From Gilvimarinus gilvus (lineage in GTDB: Bacteria; Pseudomonadota; Gammaproteobacteria; Pseudomonadales; Cellvibrionaceae), in contig NZ_JAULRU010000692.1 in NCBI RefSeq assembly GCF_030518155.1, positions 1-64,000 of the forward strand: DNA of 64,000 nucleotides, written 5' to 3'. Below, piece by piece: positions 48,601 through 57,082 of this stretch; the first letter of the stretch is position 1, and each line of letters begins with the position of its first letter. The position numbers were made by a program, and so were the translations under genes. Below the pieces are notes generated by a model that was not told the DNA's origin, ran no database searches, and saw nothing but the letters and a program-made list of their open reading frames with translations.

Positions 48601-48941
48601 GGATTGTCGCGGCGCGAAGATTTGACTTGGTCGAGATAGATGGGGAATTGAAGTATGGCGCGCATCAAGACCTCAGCACCTTCCCCCAAATTATCAACGC
48701 CGTCGTTGATCATGGCCTGTGTCAGCAGTTCCATTTCTTCAGCCAACATCGCCGCACCGTGAAACTCGACCATTAAGAGGCTGCCGCGCACCTGGTGAAT
48801 GTGTGTCAGGCAAAAGCGCAGGCGCGATTTGTCGTTGGTGTCCTGGACATAGGACTCCAGCGATTGCCGGGCCTCTTTCAGCGTTTCGGCAATTTCGTTT
48901 ACAACCCAATCCAGGGCCGCGAAGTTGCGATTCTCAGCCAT
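42699..48941 (-). CDS. chpA: Hybrid chemotaxis histidine kinase of the Pil-Chp system
   Basis: 2080 residues. Hpt sites: a degenerate N-terminal one (THIHQVRGSL, about 46), then three canonical ones (AFHTLKGSGRM about 750, ALHTLKGSAHM about 920, SLHTLKGGARL about 1323), separated by acidic linkers. Then the dimerisation and ATPase domains (LRNAVDHGIEPK about 1660, DDGRGINLERVRAKA), a CheW domain (about 1800-1930) and a receiver with Asp in VMLLDIEMPRMDG (about 2010). It phosphorylates PilG and PilH to control type IV pilus twitching and cAMP signalling in Pseudomonas. The Pseudomonas protein is longer with more phosphotransfer domains, so this is a reduced version. Confidence 0.95.
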   Translation of the reverse strand: MAENRNFAALDWVVNEIAETLKEARQSLESYVQDTNDKSRLRFCLTHIHQVRGSLLMVEFHGAAMLAEEMELLTQAMINDGVDNLGEGAEVLMRAILQFPIYLDQVKSSRRDNPLVVLPLLNDLRTVRGESLLSDTNLFMPDLSSAKNVSGERIELLKDDAQFKATVQKLRQMYQYAAAGFIKSVNADENLAYLQKVFQRLYRLTSGTARQSLWKIAIALAEALEMDAVESSVSIKNLLRRLDREIKVLAVHGTKALQVFTDDELLKNLLYYVARSGKHAPGFSAGSFLKQVYDQYQLESALLEGKEGSDADGVLSSPDPDAIRSVVKALKVELDGVKQALDLSLSASDKAKPLQDAVAIIRRVGDTMAILGIGDLRRVVLDQGAAIELALDGGAELSPDQLMAVAARIIDIEGELDVLAANAGKSPDKIVKDQAGITLSDAKASVMRESRNGLEHAKDAIVEYIASQWNREHLTNVPQMLRDIRGSLEIVPLPRPGRILSACARYIEEQLLKNELTPEWSTLDTLADAITSVEYYLERLGGESSEEENDLLLLVAEESVAELGYAVARHSGVNPDNTQDDLPPEEQDLGETSADDLAQLQQAYAQAGLEAQDNNAGEDLSPPSYEAETIELESIADNVVEPDTGNTSGQEALDEVGSLGEGDDDSAGVESTSAAIADEASSKPAAETTESTPASAAQDDDEDDIDDEILEIFVEEAGEVTEAINEYFPRWAQNFDDSESLTEFRRAFHTLKGSGRMVGASDIGELAWAVENMLNRVLDGTVVPGNEHVTFIENVRVKLPGLIDAFAHKQPTPELDLINRMREQGDQLSHGEMPYDLKPLGAFEPAAEEQSSQEPSPETSADASVVEEEMADDDDGQLWDIFGSEAKSHLRIVQQYIDRMDEARPLFEPPSDDMQRALHTLKGSAHMADITPIAELATPLEKFVKELRSYQVNINDDILQLLRDGVSYTHAALAELFNDADVVIPKLEQYLARVAELREIYVAPLAQMQEGDANGKRPVDPELLAIFMAEEMNLLLDADELVNAWQQNPEHLDQLRPMVEELKNLTRGAAHANLPPMASLGDKLHQVYVSILAERLSCQAQLCEDLNRIHTALLDMVDAVAAGQNLRPIPPAIDAAIARWLEDAQNTSSLLVEPEVEDSDSDIVDDLAEHTDFAAAIEEGADSGSDVEPNIDVIDQLPADPESENSSGAIASDAATDTNEPDQHEEPDVETVSVDDELPTPEVEQLGEEDESIEIAEAEESASATSAATDDFAKDVEVEDELDEEILDIFMEEADELNEDIERALHDWQEDWSNTDCLEELKRSLHTLKGGARLAGLTELGDLTHEFETKIIEMNVADMDEAVFAQLVSYQDRIHHGVQVVRAKLNGEALPSAPVQTPSKPAAEPSEDAGQPPTPATSESAEQGKVLPFAPKPKPEKPQGVSSGPDGGGQVATTGAQAQHLAAKRSGPQEVVKVSAELLEELVNLAGETSIARSRVEEQVGDVGTALDEMDSTIERLQEQLRRLDIETEAQIIFRQEQMAQHEDFDPLEMDRYSALQQLSRSLVESASDLLDLRLTLADKTRDTETLLLQQSRINTDLQEGLMRSRMVPFSRLVPRLRRIVRQAATELGKDVSFELDNVEGELDRSVLERMIAPLEHMLRNAVDHGIEPKDDRVAAGKNETGRISLNLSREGGDVVLRLVDDGRGINLERVRAKAIERGLMTEEAQLSDQDIMQFILHAGFSTADKVTQISGRGVGMDVVHSEIKQLGGAMFIASRWGEGTEFTVRLPFTVSVNRALMVQIGEDHYAIPLNTIEGIVRVSPFELEHYYQDESARFEYASEHYLVRYLGSLLDSDSLPKLDGQALPLPVILVRSAENTVALQVDRLMGSREIVVKTLGAQFSAVRGVSGATVMGDGSVVVILDLHALIREQLALGLAESTLLEPFAPKESTVEEEEEKTVMVVDDSVTVRKVTGRFLEREGYNVITAKDGAEAILLLQDHIPDVMLLDIEMPRMDGFEVAKNIRTSSRLKHLPIIMITSRTGEKHRERALALGVNRYMGKPYQEDLLLTNIQQLTEESEDE

Positions 48942-48967
48942 CTAACGCCTTCCTCATTGTTTTTTTA

Positions 48968-49822
48968 CTATTGACGGACATAGGCCTGAACTTCTTCGTT
49001 GGCGATCCGCTTCAGCTTTGGATGTTCCCAGTCCACGACTTCGCCAATACCAATAACCAGCGTACCGCCGGGTTTCAAGCGATCAACCAATGAATTCAAT
49101 ATGTCACGGCGCAACCAGCGACGAAAATACACCAATAGGTTTTGACAGAAGATAACGTCCATTTGCACCGCCGGCATGTCGTTTATTTGCAACACATTGC
49201 CATAGGTAAAGCAGACGCGATCACGTATTTTACGAACCACCTCATAGGTGCCATCATGACCAAGCTGACAGTAGCGTTTGCTTTCCTCAGCCGTCATTTG
49301 CTCAATAGAGCGAGGCATAAAGCGGCCCAGTCGACCCTTAGCCAAAGCGGTAGAACTGATATCGAGAGCCGTCACACCGTAGTAGGGCTCCAATTGCGCC
49401 AATTCGAAGCAATCATTGATAACCATAGCCAGTGAGTATGGCTCTTCACCGGTGGAGCAACCCACACTCCAGGCGTCAAAACTTGACGTCAATTGTTGAT
49501 TATTGATCTTATCCTGGAGATAGCGACGGACGAATTCAAAGGAGGCTCGGTGACGGAAAAAGCTGGTCTCTTTGACCGCCACACGATCAATTAATATTGA
49601 CCATTCCAGGCGGCCCTGCAAGCCATCGGTGACTAATGAGTAGTATTCCGCATAACTGTCGTATCCCAGCTCGCGCATGCGAATCGACAGCTGCGATTGC
49701 AGCAGTGATTTTTGGTTAAGAGAGAGCTGTATACCGGCCCTCTCTTCCAACAGCTTCGCCCACTGCAGGAACTCAGCGTCACTTAGGTCAGCAATTGTGC
49801 GTAAAGACCACCCCATAAACAC
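48968..49822 (-). CDS. pilK: CheR-type methyltransferase
   Basis: 284 residues. CheR layout: N-terminal helical domain, then SAM-binding SVGCSTGEEPYSLAMV and FCQNLLVYFRRW. Methylates the PilJ receptor on glutamates; opposite to ChpB. Located between pilJ and chpA as in Pseudomonas. Confidence 0.93.
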   Translation of the reverse strand: MFMGWSLRTIADLSDAEFLQWAKLLEERAGIQLSLNQKSLLQSQLSIRMRELGYDSYAEYYSLVTDGLQGRLEWSILIDRVAVKETSFFRHRASFEFVRRYLQDKINNQQLTSSFDAWSVGCSTGEEPYSLAMVINDCFELAQLEPYYGVTALDISSTALAKGRLGRFMPRSIEQMTAEESKRYCQLGHDGTYEVVRKIRDRVCFTYGNVLQINDMPAVQMDVIFCQNLLVYFRRWLRRDILNSLVDRLKPGGTLVIGIGEVVDWEHPKLKRIANEEVQAYVRQ

Positions 49823-49850
49823 GCCCGCCTGACTGCACGAGGGCAGTCAG

Positions 49851-52073
49851 TTACACCGTTTGCCGGTTAGCTGTAACGTCGAGGTCGTCTTCGCCATCGA
49901 TATCAATCTCCACTTCGTCACTGAGATCCACTACATCGCTGTCATCGAGATCTACCACCTCGGCAAACTCTTCTTCATTGCCCTCTGGCGCCACACTGGT
50001 TCCCAGCGCAGGAGTTTGTCCAAAGCTTGGTATTCCTGTGTCGCCGGTATCTTCTTCCGGCAGTTTGAAACCAGCCACAGACTCTCGCAGATCCATTGCC
50101 ATAGCAGCCAGGTTACCAATCGACTGTGCGGTTGCACTGGTACCGGCCGATGTCTGAGTGGTAATTTCCTGAATCACGTTCATCGTATTAGAGATGTGGC
50201 CCGCAGACGACGCTTGTTGGCGGGCGGCGTTCGAAATGTTCTGAATCAATTCAGCCAGATTACTGGATACGTTTTCAATCTCTTCAAGCGCCACACCGGC
50301 ATCTTGTGCCAGACGCGCCCCCCGAACCACCTCGGAGGTGGTTTGTTCCATCGAGATAACCGCCTCGTTAGTATCGTTCTGAATGGTTTTAACCAGCGCT
50401 TCAATCTGTTTCGTTGCAGCCGCCGAGCGTTCCGCGAGGCGCTGCACCTCATCCGCTACCACCGCGAAACCGCGGCCCGCGTCACCGGCCATCGAGGCCT
50501 GAATTGCCGCGTTAAGTGCGAGAATGTTGGTTTGGTCGGCAATGTCGTTAATCAAGGATACGATGTCACCAATTTCCTGCGACGACTCACCCAAGCGTTT
50601 AATCCGCTTCGATGTATCTTGAATCTGCTCACGAATAGTATCCATACCGTTGATGGTGTTCTGCACCACCTTAGCGCCATTACTTGCAATTGATACGGCT
50701 CGTTCCGCAACCGCGGCAGACTCAGAGGCGTTCGCCGATACCTGGTCAATGGTGACAGCCATTTCGTTTACCGCAGCAGATGCGCCGGCAATTTCTTGTG
50801 CCTGGTGCTCAGAGGCCTCGGCCAGGTGCAGTGCGGTTTGCTGAGTTTCCTGAGCGGCGGCGGATACATTCACCGCCGTTTCGTTAATTCGTGCAACCAG
50901 GATCCGCAGCTGGTCAATGGTGTAGTTAATAGAGTCGGCAATCGCGCCCGTGAAATCCTCGGTTACGGTTGCGGTGGTGGTCAGGTCACCATCGGCAAGG
51001 TCGGCTAGTTCATCAAGCAGACGCAAAATAGCGGTCTGGTTGCGCTCATTGGTTTCGGCCGTTACGGCCAGGCGACGGCGCGTACCTTGATACAAGAGCA
51101 GACCGATCACACCCAGAGCGAGAATGGCGGCAGCGACCAAGCCTACCATCAAGTTTTCGTTAAGCGGGCGCTCGGTTTCCTGCGCTGTAATGGTGTCACT
51201 GATTTCACTCAACGCCTGCAGCAGTACAGGCGTCTGATCGAGAATCAACTCTTCCGCCTGACGCACTTCAAACAGAGGCTCGGCACCGTTAAAAATGGTT
51301 TGAATCGAACCACTGATACCCTCAAACAGCTCCGATACTTCCTCCAGGCTGGCGCGGGCGTCGGGGTCCGCAACCTGAGAGATGCCCATCATATCATCGC
51401 CTTTCTGCATGGCGTTCAGTACACGCTGGTAGAGGTTAGCATCGCGGTTAAACTGGTCGGCAATACTGGAAACGTTGCTTTCATCACCACCACGGAGCAT
51501 CTTATCCACGTTGCGACCAATACGCTCTGCACGCCACGCTTGCATACGTGCCTGCGACAATTGCTCAGCCGGTGCATCCGTATCCAGAAGAATGTCTGCA
51601 ATAACGTTATGCAGCGCCTGCAGGGAAGGAAGGTTTGCGTTTAGCTCGCGCCCCTTATCGTTAATGAAAACAATGTTGTCCTGGTTTTCCAGAATGATCG
51701 CCGCCTGGGCTTTAATCTCGCGCCATACACCGCCGAAAGCACCAAACTGCTCGGCGAATACATCACCAGCTGTGGTATCGCTCGCGCGCAATTGCGTCCA
51801 GGTTGAATCGATTGTGGAGACAACCGCAGCGAGCTCGCCAAAGGCCTCTTCGTCACCGGCGGTTGCGTCACGCGTCAAGCCCGTCAGGCGGAACGCCTGA
51901 GCGCGCAATTCTGCGGTTTGCTGCAGCTGACGCTGGTCATTGTCTGCGTTGCGTTGAACAAAGGTAAAAACGACCGCTGCTGCGATCAAAAATACCACCA
52001 GTAATACGCCGGCAAGAACAATCGCGGGATTGCCCTTGATCGTCGCGGCGATAGTTCTGGACTCAGTTTTCAT
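49851..52073 (-). CDS. pilJ: Methyl-accepting chemotaxis protein of twitching motility
   Basis: 740 residues from the ATG at 52073 (GGGAGTGAG upstream). Helix 1 at about 14-38, a helical periplasmic sensor, helix 2 ([20 protein letters not shown]), HAMP, then the MCP hairpin tip ([36 protein letters not shown]). An acidic tail follows ([20 protein letters not shown]). It senses pilin or surface contact and activates ChpA through PilI. Confidence 0.95.
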   Translation of the reverse strand: MKTESRTIAATIKGNPAIVLAGVLLVVFLIAAAVVFTFVQRNADNDQRQLQQTAELRAQAFRLTGLTRDATAGDEEAFGELAAVVSTIDSTWTQLRASDTTAGDVFAEQFGAFGGVWREIKAQAAIILENQDNIVFINDKGRELNANLPSLQALHNVIADILLDTDAPAEQLSQARMQAWRAERIGRNVDKMLRGGDESNVSSIADQFNRDANLYQRVLNAMQKGDDMMGISQVADPDARASLEEVSELFEGISGSIQTIFNGAEPLFEVRQAEELILDQTPVLLQALSEISDTITAQETERPLNENLMVGLVAAAILALGVIGLLLYQGTRRRLAVTAETNERNQTAILRLLDELADLADGDLTTTATVTEDFTGAIADSINYTIDQLRILVARINETAVNVSAAAQETQQTALHLAEASEHQAQEIAGASAAVNEMAVTIDQVSANASESAAVAERAVSIASNGAKVVQNTINGMDTIREQIQDTSKRIKRLGESSQEIGDIVSLINDIADQTNILALNAAIQASMAGDAGRGFAVVADEVQRLAERSAAATKQIEALVKTIQNDTNEAVISMEQTTSEVVRGARLAQDAGVALEEIENVSSNLAELIQNISNAARQQASSAGHISNTMNVIQEITTQTSAGTSATAQSIGNLAAMAMDLRESVAGFKLPEEDTGDTGIPSFGQTPALGTSVAPEGNEEEFAEVVDLDDSDVVDLSDEVEIDIDGEDDLDVTANRQTV

Positions 52074-52196
52074 TGACTCACTCCCGACCGACTTTTTTAG
52101 CTTGTTGTAACGTAATTTAAGGGAAAGCCTGACCACACTTTAAGCCCTTAACTCCCCTCTCTTGTAACCTTCTTTATTATCGTTAAATCTGTGCTG

Positions 52197-52739
52197 CTAA
52201 TCGCGAGCAGCACTTATAAATCTTTTATCTTTGGCAAGTTCCGACAGCAAGAATACATTCCACTGATGTTGCTCGCCAATATAGCTGCCCCGCAAAAATG
52301 GGCTCATGGCTTCCACCACGTCACCACTGTCTTGCTGAAATTCATCGACGGGGAAATGTTGCATACCGAAGACCTGATCAACAATCAAGCCACTGTATAA
52401 AGTTTCAGTTTCTAACACCAAAATACGGCGGCGTTTGCGCCCACCTACTAACCTGCCACCGCAAAAAGCGGCTAAATCGAATAGTGGCAACAAACGGCCG
52501 CGAACATTAGCGACACCGCGCACCCACGGCTGTACCCCGGGCAAATGCGTGTAGCTAGGCACTTCCAACATTTCCGACACTTCATCCATGGGTGCCACGA
52601 AATGGCTACCCAGCAGAGTGAAACCAATACCACTCCACTGCTCTCGGGCATCAATTTGCGCTGGCAAACCCTTGGCGGCCTGACGGCTTTGATTGGCGAG
52701 TTTAACCAGAGCGTTAAATGCACTCGACGCCTCTGCCAT
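52197..52739 (-). CDS. pilI: CheW-like adaptor
   Basis: 180 residues, one CheW domain: GFTLLGSHFVAPMDEVSEML, WVRGVANVRGRLLPLFDLAAF, and LIVDQVFGMQHF. Bridges PilJ and ChpA. Lies between pilH and pilJ. Confidence 0.92.
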   Translation of the reverse strand: MAEASSAFNALVKLANQSRQAAKGLPAQIDAREQWSGIGFTLLGSHFVAPMDEVSEMLEVPSYTHLPGVQPWVRGVANVRGRLLPLFDLAAFCGGRLVGGRKRRRILVLETETLYSGLIVDQVFGMQHFPVDEFQQDSGDVVEAMSPFLRGSYIGEQHQWNVFLLSELAKDKRFISAARD

Positions 52740-52781
52740 AATATCAATCCATTATTGCGTTATTGGGCACTTGGCAAGCAC

Positions 52782-53144
52782 TTAAGCCATGGCTTCGCTG
52801 ATGGCATCCATCAGCACATCAGAGGTAATAGGCTTGGCCAGATAGGCCTTCGCGCCCTGGCGCATACCCCACACACGGTCAGTTTGTTGATCTTTGGTCG
52901 TCACAATAATTACCGGAATATTCGCCGTTTCCGGTGATTTGGTCAGCTGGCGGGTTGCCTGGAAGCCATTCAGACCGGGCATCACAATGTCCATTAACAC
53001 AAGGTCAGGCAACTCCTTCTTAGCCAATTCCACACCTTCTTCACCGTTGGGCGCAGTTAACACTGCGTGTCCGTTTTTTTCCAACATGGTAGTTAGTTTA
53101 TAAGTTTCAGTCGGCGAGTCGTCGATGATAAGTACTCTGGCCAT
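52782..53144 (-). CDS. pilH: Response regulator (CheY-like)
   Basis: 120 residues, single receiver domain: IIDDSPTETYKLTTML, phospho-Asp in LVLMDIVMPGLNGFQATRQL, TTKDQQ and the Lys in AYLAKPIT. In Pseudomonas PilH tunes pilus retraction and opposes PilG. No output domain. Confidence 0.93.
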   Translation of the reverse strand: MARVLIIDDSPTETYKLTTMLEKNGHAVLTAPNGEEGVELAKKELPDLVLMDIVMPGLNGFQATRQLTKSPETANIPVIIVTTKDQQTDRVWGMRQGAKAYLAKPITSDVLMDAISEAMA

Positions 53145-53198
53145 AGCATCCCCAAATGTCGCAATAGTAGAAAAGGAAAATTGTTATTGGTAATAAAT

Positions 53199-53594
53199 TT
53201 ACGAGGCCTGCGCCTGCTTCACATGCTCTTCAATAGCACCCAAAAGCTCACTTTTACTAAAAGGCTTCGTTAAATACTGATCAGAACCCACGATACGCCC
53301 TTTGGCCTTATCAAACAGGCCATCTTTGCTGGAGAGCATAATGACGGGGGTAGATTTAAATTCGGTATTATTCTTAATAAGTGCACAGGTCTGATAGCCG
53401 TCGAGGCGCGGCATCATAATGTCGACAAAAATAATATCAGGACGGGAATCGGCGATTTTTGCGAGTGCATCGAAGCCATCCGTCGCGGTAATGACTGTAC
53501 ACCCTGCCTTTTTAAGCAGTGTTTCTGCGGTTCGACGAATCGTCTTGCTGTCGTCAATCACCATTATTTTTAGACTTTCCAAACTAACGTCCAT
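53199..53594 (-). CDS. pilG: Response regulator (CheY-like)
   Basis: 131 residues from the ATG at 53594 (AGCAGG upstream); an ATG at 53612 is also in frame. Receiver domain: MVIDDSKTIRRTAETLL, phospho-Asp in IIFVDIMMPRLDGYQTC, and QYLTKPFSKSELL. Output of ChpA for pilus extension. First gene of the pilG-H-I-J-K-chpA-B-C operon; its promoter must lie in the AT-rich 280 bp shared with divergent gshB. Confidence 0.93.
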   Translation of the reverse strand: MDVSLESLKIMVIDDSKTIRRTAETLLKKAGCTVITATDGFDALAKIADSRPDIIFVDIMMPRLDGYQTCALIKNNTEFKSTPVIMLSSKDGLFDKAKGRIVGSDQYLTKPFSKSELLGAIEEHVKQAQAS

Positions 53595-53896
53595 ACCTGC
53601 TGACCTTTGCACTGGATTAGTATCGTTGCGATCCCAAATGCGAACTGGCTCACATCTACCACCTTAATACGCATTTGTTCAGGTCGCAATAAAAGCTATC
53701 TATTTATTTATATGATCAACTTTTAACACAGTTTTTAGGGTTTATCTATAACTGACTGAATATATACACAAATTAACCAAATTTGCAGTTTGATATTCCA
53801 CACAATTATGTCAAAACGGGTCTTGCACAAGCCTCGGCAAGGGGATAACTTACGACAGCCCGCAGCCCCTTCACTGGATAACGAACCGGAACGCAC

Positions 53897-54856
53897 ATGA
53901 GTTTAAATATTGGCATTGTGATGGACCCCATCGCAAGCATTACCTACTACAAAGACACCACCTTGGCATTGATGCTCGCCGCCCAGGCACGCGGCCATCA
54001 ACTGTACTACATGGAGGTGACTGACCTGTACCAACTGAAAGATGAGGCGCGCGCCAGCATGTGTCCAGTGCAAGTGTTTGACGACGGCGAACGCTGGTAC
54101 CAACTGCAAGACCGCGAAGATCGCCGCCTGGGGGACCTCGACGTCATTCTAATGCGCAAAGATCCACCGTTTGATACCGACTACATATACAGCACTTACC
54201 TGCTCGAAGCGGCCCAGCGCCAGGGCGCGCTGGTGGTCAACAACCCCCGCAGCCTGCGCGACTGTAACGAAAAAATGTTTGCCACTCAGTTTCCGCAATG
54301 CTGCCCCCCAATGCTGGTTAGCGCGCAAATGTCGCAACTCAGAGCCTTTCACCTGGAGCACGGTGACGTTATTTTTAAACCTCTGGACGGTATGGGGGGC
54401 AGCAGTATTTTTCGCTGCAAGGCCGCCGACCCCAATATCGGCGTAATTCTGGAGACACTGACCGCGCACGGTCGCCAGCTCACTATGGCTCAGAAATTTA
54501 TCCCCGAAATCAGCAATGGAGACAAACGGATTTTGGTGATCAATGGCGAACCTGTGCCATACGCATTGGCGCGCATACCCGCCGAAGGGGAAACCCGCGG
54601 CAATCTCGCCGCCGGCGGTCGCGGCGTAGCCCAACCGCTAACCGAGCGCGACTATTGGATTGTCGAACAAGTAAGGGATGCCCTGCTAGAACGCGGCCTT
54701 TACTTTGTAGGCCTCGATGTCATTGGTGACTTTCTCACTGAAATTAACGTCACCAGTCCAACCTGCGCCCGTGAAATCGACAACGCATACCAAACCGGTA
54801 TCGGTGACCGACTTTTCGAAGCCATTGAGCGCGACCTTCGGGATAAGGCTGTATAA
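53897..54856 (+). CDS. gshB: Glutathione synthetase
   Basis: 319 residues, ATP-grasp. N-terminal IVMDPIASITYYKDTTLALML, the ATP-binding GDVIFKPLDGMGGSSIFR and the C-terminal FVGLDVIGDFLTEINVTSPTC. Joins gamma-glutamylcysteine and glycine. Divergent from pilG, followed 2 bp later by tonB, as in Pseudomonas. Confidence 0.97.
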   Translation: MSLNIGIVMDPIASITYYKDTTLALMLAAQARGHQLYYMEVTDLYQLKDEARASMCPVQVFDDGERWYQLQDREDRRLGDLDVILMRKDPPFDTDYIYSTYLLEAAQRQGALVVNNPRSLRDCNEKMFATQFPQCCPPMLVSAQMSQLRAFHLEHGDVIFKPLDGMGGSSIFRCKAADPNIGVILETLTAHGRQLTMAQKFIPEISNGDKRILVINGEPVPYALARIPAEGETRGNLAAGGRGVAQPLTERDYWIVEQVRDALLERGLYFVGLDVIGDFLTEINVTSPTCAREIDNAYQTGIGDRLFEAIERDLRDKAV

Positions 54857-54858
54857 CC

Positions 54859-55773
54859 ATGAGCAATCAGGCTCAAATAGCCGTCGGTATCGACACCAGC
54901 GTCAAGTCGGCCGACCGATTAAGTTTTACAGTGTTTATCGCAGTAATCGCACACGCGATGCTGATTTTTGGAATCAGCTTCACCCTGCCGGAGCAAGACA
55001 ATATCGCCCCGACACTGGAGATTACGCTTGCCACACACAGCTCGGAAACTGCCCCTGATGACGCCAAGTTTCTCGCCCAAAACAATCAAGAGGCGAGCGG
55101 CACGGAAATCAGCAACGACCAATTGACCACAGACCAGCTGGCGGACTTTGCAGCGCCCACCGTCAATGACATTAACCCGATGCCCCAAGTACAGGCAGCC
55201 GATTTAACACCTCAAACCCGCACGCAATTGGTCGCTACCACCAGCATCACAGATCAGCAGATTCAAAAACAAAACGACGATATTAGCGAGCGCCAAGAGC
55301 AAGCCCGCGAAGGCTTGCCGGAAGAGCAGCAACTTGTCACCCCAGAAATCGCTAGCCTGCAGGCTAAGCTAGACCGCCAACGACAAGAATACGCTAAGCG
55401 CCCGCGAATTCGCCGGCTGACCTCGGTGGCCACCAAGAGTGCCCCGGAGGCCGCCTACCTGCTGGAGTGGAGCCGCAAGGTCGAGCAGGTCGGCAACGCC
55501 AACTACCCCCAGCAAGCACTCGCACAAGGCATTACCGGAAAACTTCGAATGACTGTCACGCTCAATGGCAACGGCACCATTCGCAAATTAGAACTTTCTG
55601 AATCGTCCGGCGTGGGCATTCTCGACCAAGCCGCGCTGCAAATTATTCGCCTGGCAGCACCTTTTGACCCCATCCCAGCCAGTGTCCGCGAGCAGTACGA
55701 CCAACTGCAAATTATTCGCACCTGGAGCTTTGAAATTAATGGCTTGTCTACGGCGGCTTCGGCTGGTTATTAA
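54859..55773 (+). CDS. tonB: TonB family energy transducer
   Basis: 304 residues. N-terminal membrane anchor (FTVFIAVIAHAMLIFGISFT, with the Ser/His region of TonB), a long charged Gln-rich periplasmic linker (about 90-200) rather than the Pro-rich type, and a C-terminal TonB domain (GKLRMTVTLNGNGTIRKLEL, AALQIIRLAAPFDPIPASV). Transfers proton-motive energy to outer-membrane receptors. No ExbB/ExbD adjacent. Overlaps the operon with gshB. Confidence 0.9.
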   Translation: MSNQAQIAVGIDTSVKSADRLSFTVFIAVIAHAMLIFGISFTLPEQDNIAPTLEITLATHSSETAPDDAKFLAQNNQEASGTEISNDQLTTDQLADFAAPTVNDINPMPQVQAADLTPQTRTQLVATTSITDQQIQKQNDDISERQEQAREGLPEEQQLVTPEIASLQAKLDRQRQEYAKRPRIRRLTSVATKSAPEAAYLLEWSRKVEQVGNANYPQQALAQGITGKLRMTVTLNGNGTIRKLELSESSGVGILDQAALQIIRLAAPFDPIPASVREQYDQLQIIRTWSFEINGLSTAASAGY

Positions 55774-55774
55774 G

Positions 55775-55803
55775 GGGTAAAAGATCATCCTGATCTTTTA
55801 CCC
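55775..55803 (+). terminator. Perfect 13-bp hairpin after tonB
   Basis: GGGTAAAAGATCA and TGATCTTTTACCC pair perfectly around TCC, starting 1 bp after the tonB stop. No U tract follows, but the stem is unusually regular. Confidence 0.65.
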
Positions 55804-55986
55804 GTGTCGCCGTACAAATCTGGCGTAACGGCGCGGCTTTACTGATTGAATACACCTTCGCAAATAGCTCCGGCGACATTTACGCCCCCAATGCACCACC
55901 GCGAAGACAAGCCGAGCCGTCAAACCCTTTTCTCATATTCCACATTTTTACTTGAGTTTCCCCTCGCCAACCCCCATATTTAATTC

Positions 55987-56580
55987 ATGACTACAACCAA
56001 ACCAGACTCAGCAGGTTTTGAGCTCGGCTCCCTGCGCAATCAGTTTCTAATCGCCATGCCCGGCATGGATGACCCCAACTTTGCTCACAGTGTTACCTAC
56101 ATCTGCGAGCATTCCGATGATGGCGCTATGGGCCTTGTGATTAATCTTCCTATGGAAATCACACTGGGGGAAATCTACCAACAGCTGGAGTTAGACTGCG
56201 ATGACCAGTCCGCCAGTTATCCGGCTTTAGCAGGTGGCCCCGTTGGCGTTGAGCGCGGCTTCGTGTTGCACCCCAACCTCAAAACCGAGCGCTGGCAATC
56301 GACTCTACATATTTCGGACACCGTGGCTTTAACCGCCTCAAAAGACATTCTTGAGGCGATGAGTCGCGGCCAGGGGCCCGAACATTACCTGGTGGCGCTG
56401 GGTTACGCCGGCTGGGAAAAGGGCCAACTGGAACAGGAAATTGCGGAAAATGCCTGGCTGACAGTCCCCGCGGATGAGCAAATACTGTTTCACACGCCGA
56501 CTGAACAGCGCTGGTCTGCGGCCGCGCGCGATCTGGGTATTGACCTCAACTTGATATCCAATACCGTCGGCCACGCTTGA
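55987..56580 (+). CDS. yqgE: YqgE/AlgH family protein
   Basis: 197 residues, family length. NQFLIAMPGMDDPNFAHSVT and DDGAMGLVINLPMEITLGE are the conserved core; GGPVGVERGFVLH follows. Function not settled (AlgH affects alginate synthesis in Pseudomonas). Stop overlaps the ruvX start (TGATG). Confidence 0.93.
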   Translation: MTTTKPDSAGFELGSLRNQFLIAMPGMDDPNFAHSVTYICEHSDDGAMGLVINLPMEITLGEIYQQLELDCDDQSASYPALAGGPVGVERGFVLHPNLKTERWQSTLHISDTVALTASKDILEAMSRGQGPEHYLVALGYAGWEKGQLEQEIAENAWLTVPADEQILFHTPTEQRWSAAARDLGIDLNLISNTVGHA

Positions 56581-57002
56581 TGCCCGTCAGTCAGACTCTG
56601 CTCGCTTTTGACTACGGCACGCGCAGCATTGGTGTGGCCGTTGGCCAAACCGCCACAGGCAGCGCCTCCGCACTCACCGAATTGCGCGCCCGCGACGGCA
56701 TTCCCAACTGGGATCAAATCCAACAACTGCTCGAGGAATGGCAACCGAACTTAGTGCTGGTTGGCCTACCACTCAACATGGACGGCAGCGAGAGCGACTT
56801 CTGTAAACGTGCACGCAAATTCGCCAATCGTATTCACGGCCGCTTTGGTCACGCAGTAGAAATGGTGGACGAAAGATTGTCCAGCTTTGAGGCCAAAGAA
56901 GAGCACCTCGCCGGCGGCGGGTCAACTCACTACCGCGATGACCCCGTAGATGCCATTGCGGCGAGGATTATTTTGGAGACATGGTTAGGATCTGAGGTCT
57001 GA
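56580..57002 (+). CDS. ruvX: Holliday junction resolvase-like / pre-16S rRNA nuclease
   Basis: 140 residues of RNase H fold: FDYGTRSIGVAVGQ, LVGLPLNMDGSES, VEMVDERLSSFEA and DDPVDAIAARIILETWL. YqgF/RuvX processes the 5' end of 16S rRNA. The last codons (GAG GTC) and the TGA stop are supplied by the GGTCTGA repeat, giving the tail GSEV. Confidence 0.93.
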   Translation: MPVSQTLLAFDYGTRSIGVAVGQTATGSASALTELRARDGIPNWDQIQQLLEEWQPNLVLVGLPLNMDGSESDFCKRARKFANRIHGRFGHAVEMVDERLSSFEAKEEHLAGGGSTHYRDDPVDAIAARIILETWLGSEV

Positions 57003-57078
57003 GGTCTGAGGTCATTTTTAATGAGCATGACCTCAACACCTATCAAAACCTCCGACTTCAGACATCCGTCGTCCGACT
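56991..57078. repeat. Heptad-periodic palindromic repeat, copy E
   Basis: Left arm: three exact units of TCTGAGG (56991-57011, equivalent to GGTCTGA). Right arm: TCCGACT, TCAGACA, TCCGTCG, TCCGACT (57051-57078). The arms are inverted around 39 bp, the same design as copy A. It fills the gap between convergent ruvX and pilU, so it may act as a two-way terminator. It also forms the ruvX stop. Confidence 0.82.
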
Positions 57079-57082
57079 TAAG

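Noticed and set aside
42506-48639. Many plus-strand Ser-rich frames opposite chpA
   Set aside because: They are antisense shadows of the acidic linkers of ChpA (poly-Glu/Asp opposite poly-Ser) and have no starts or domains.
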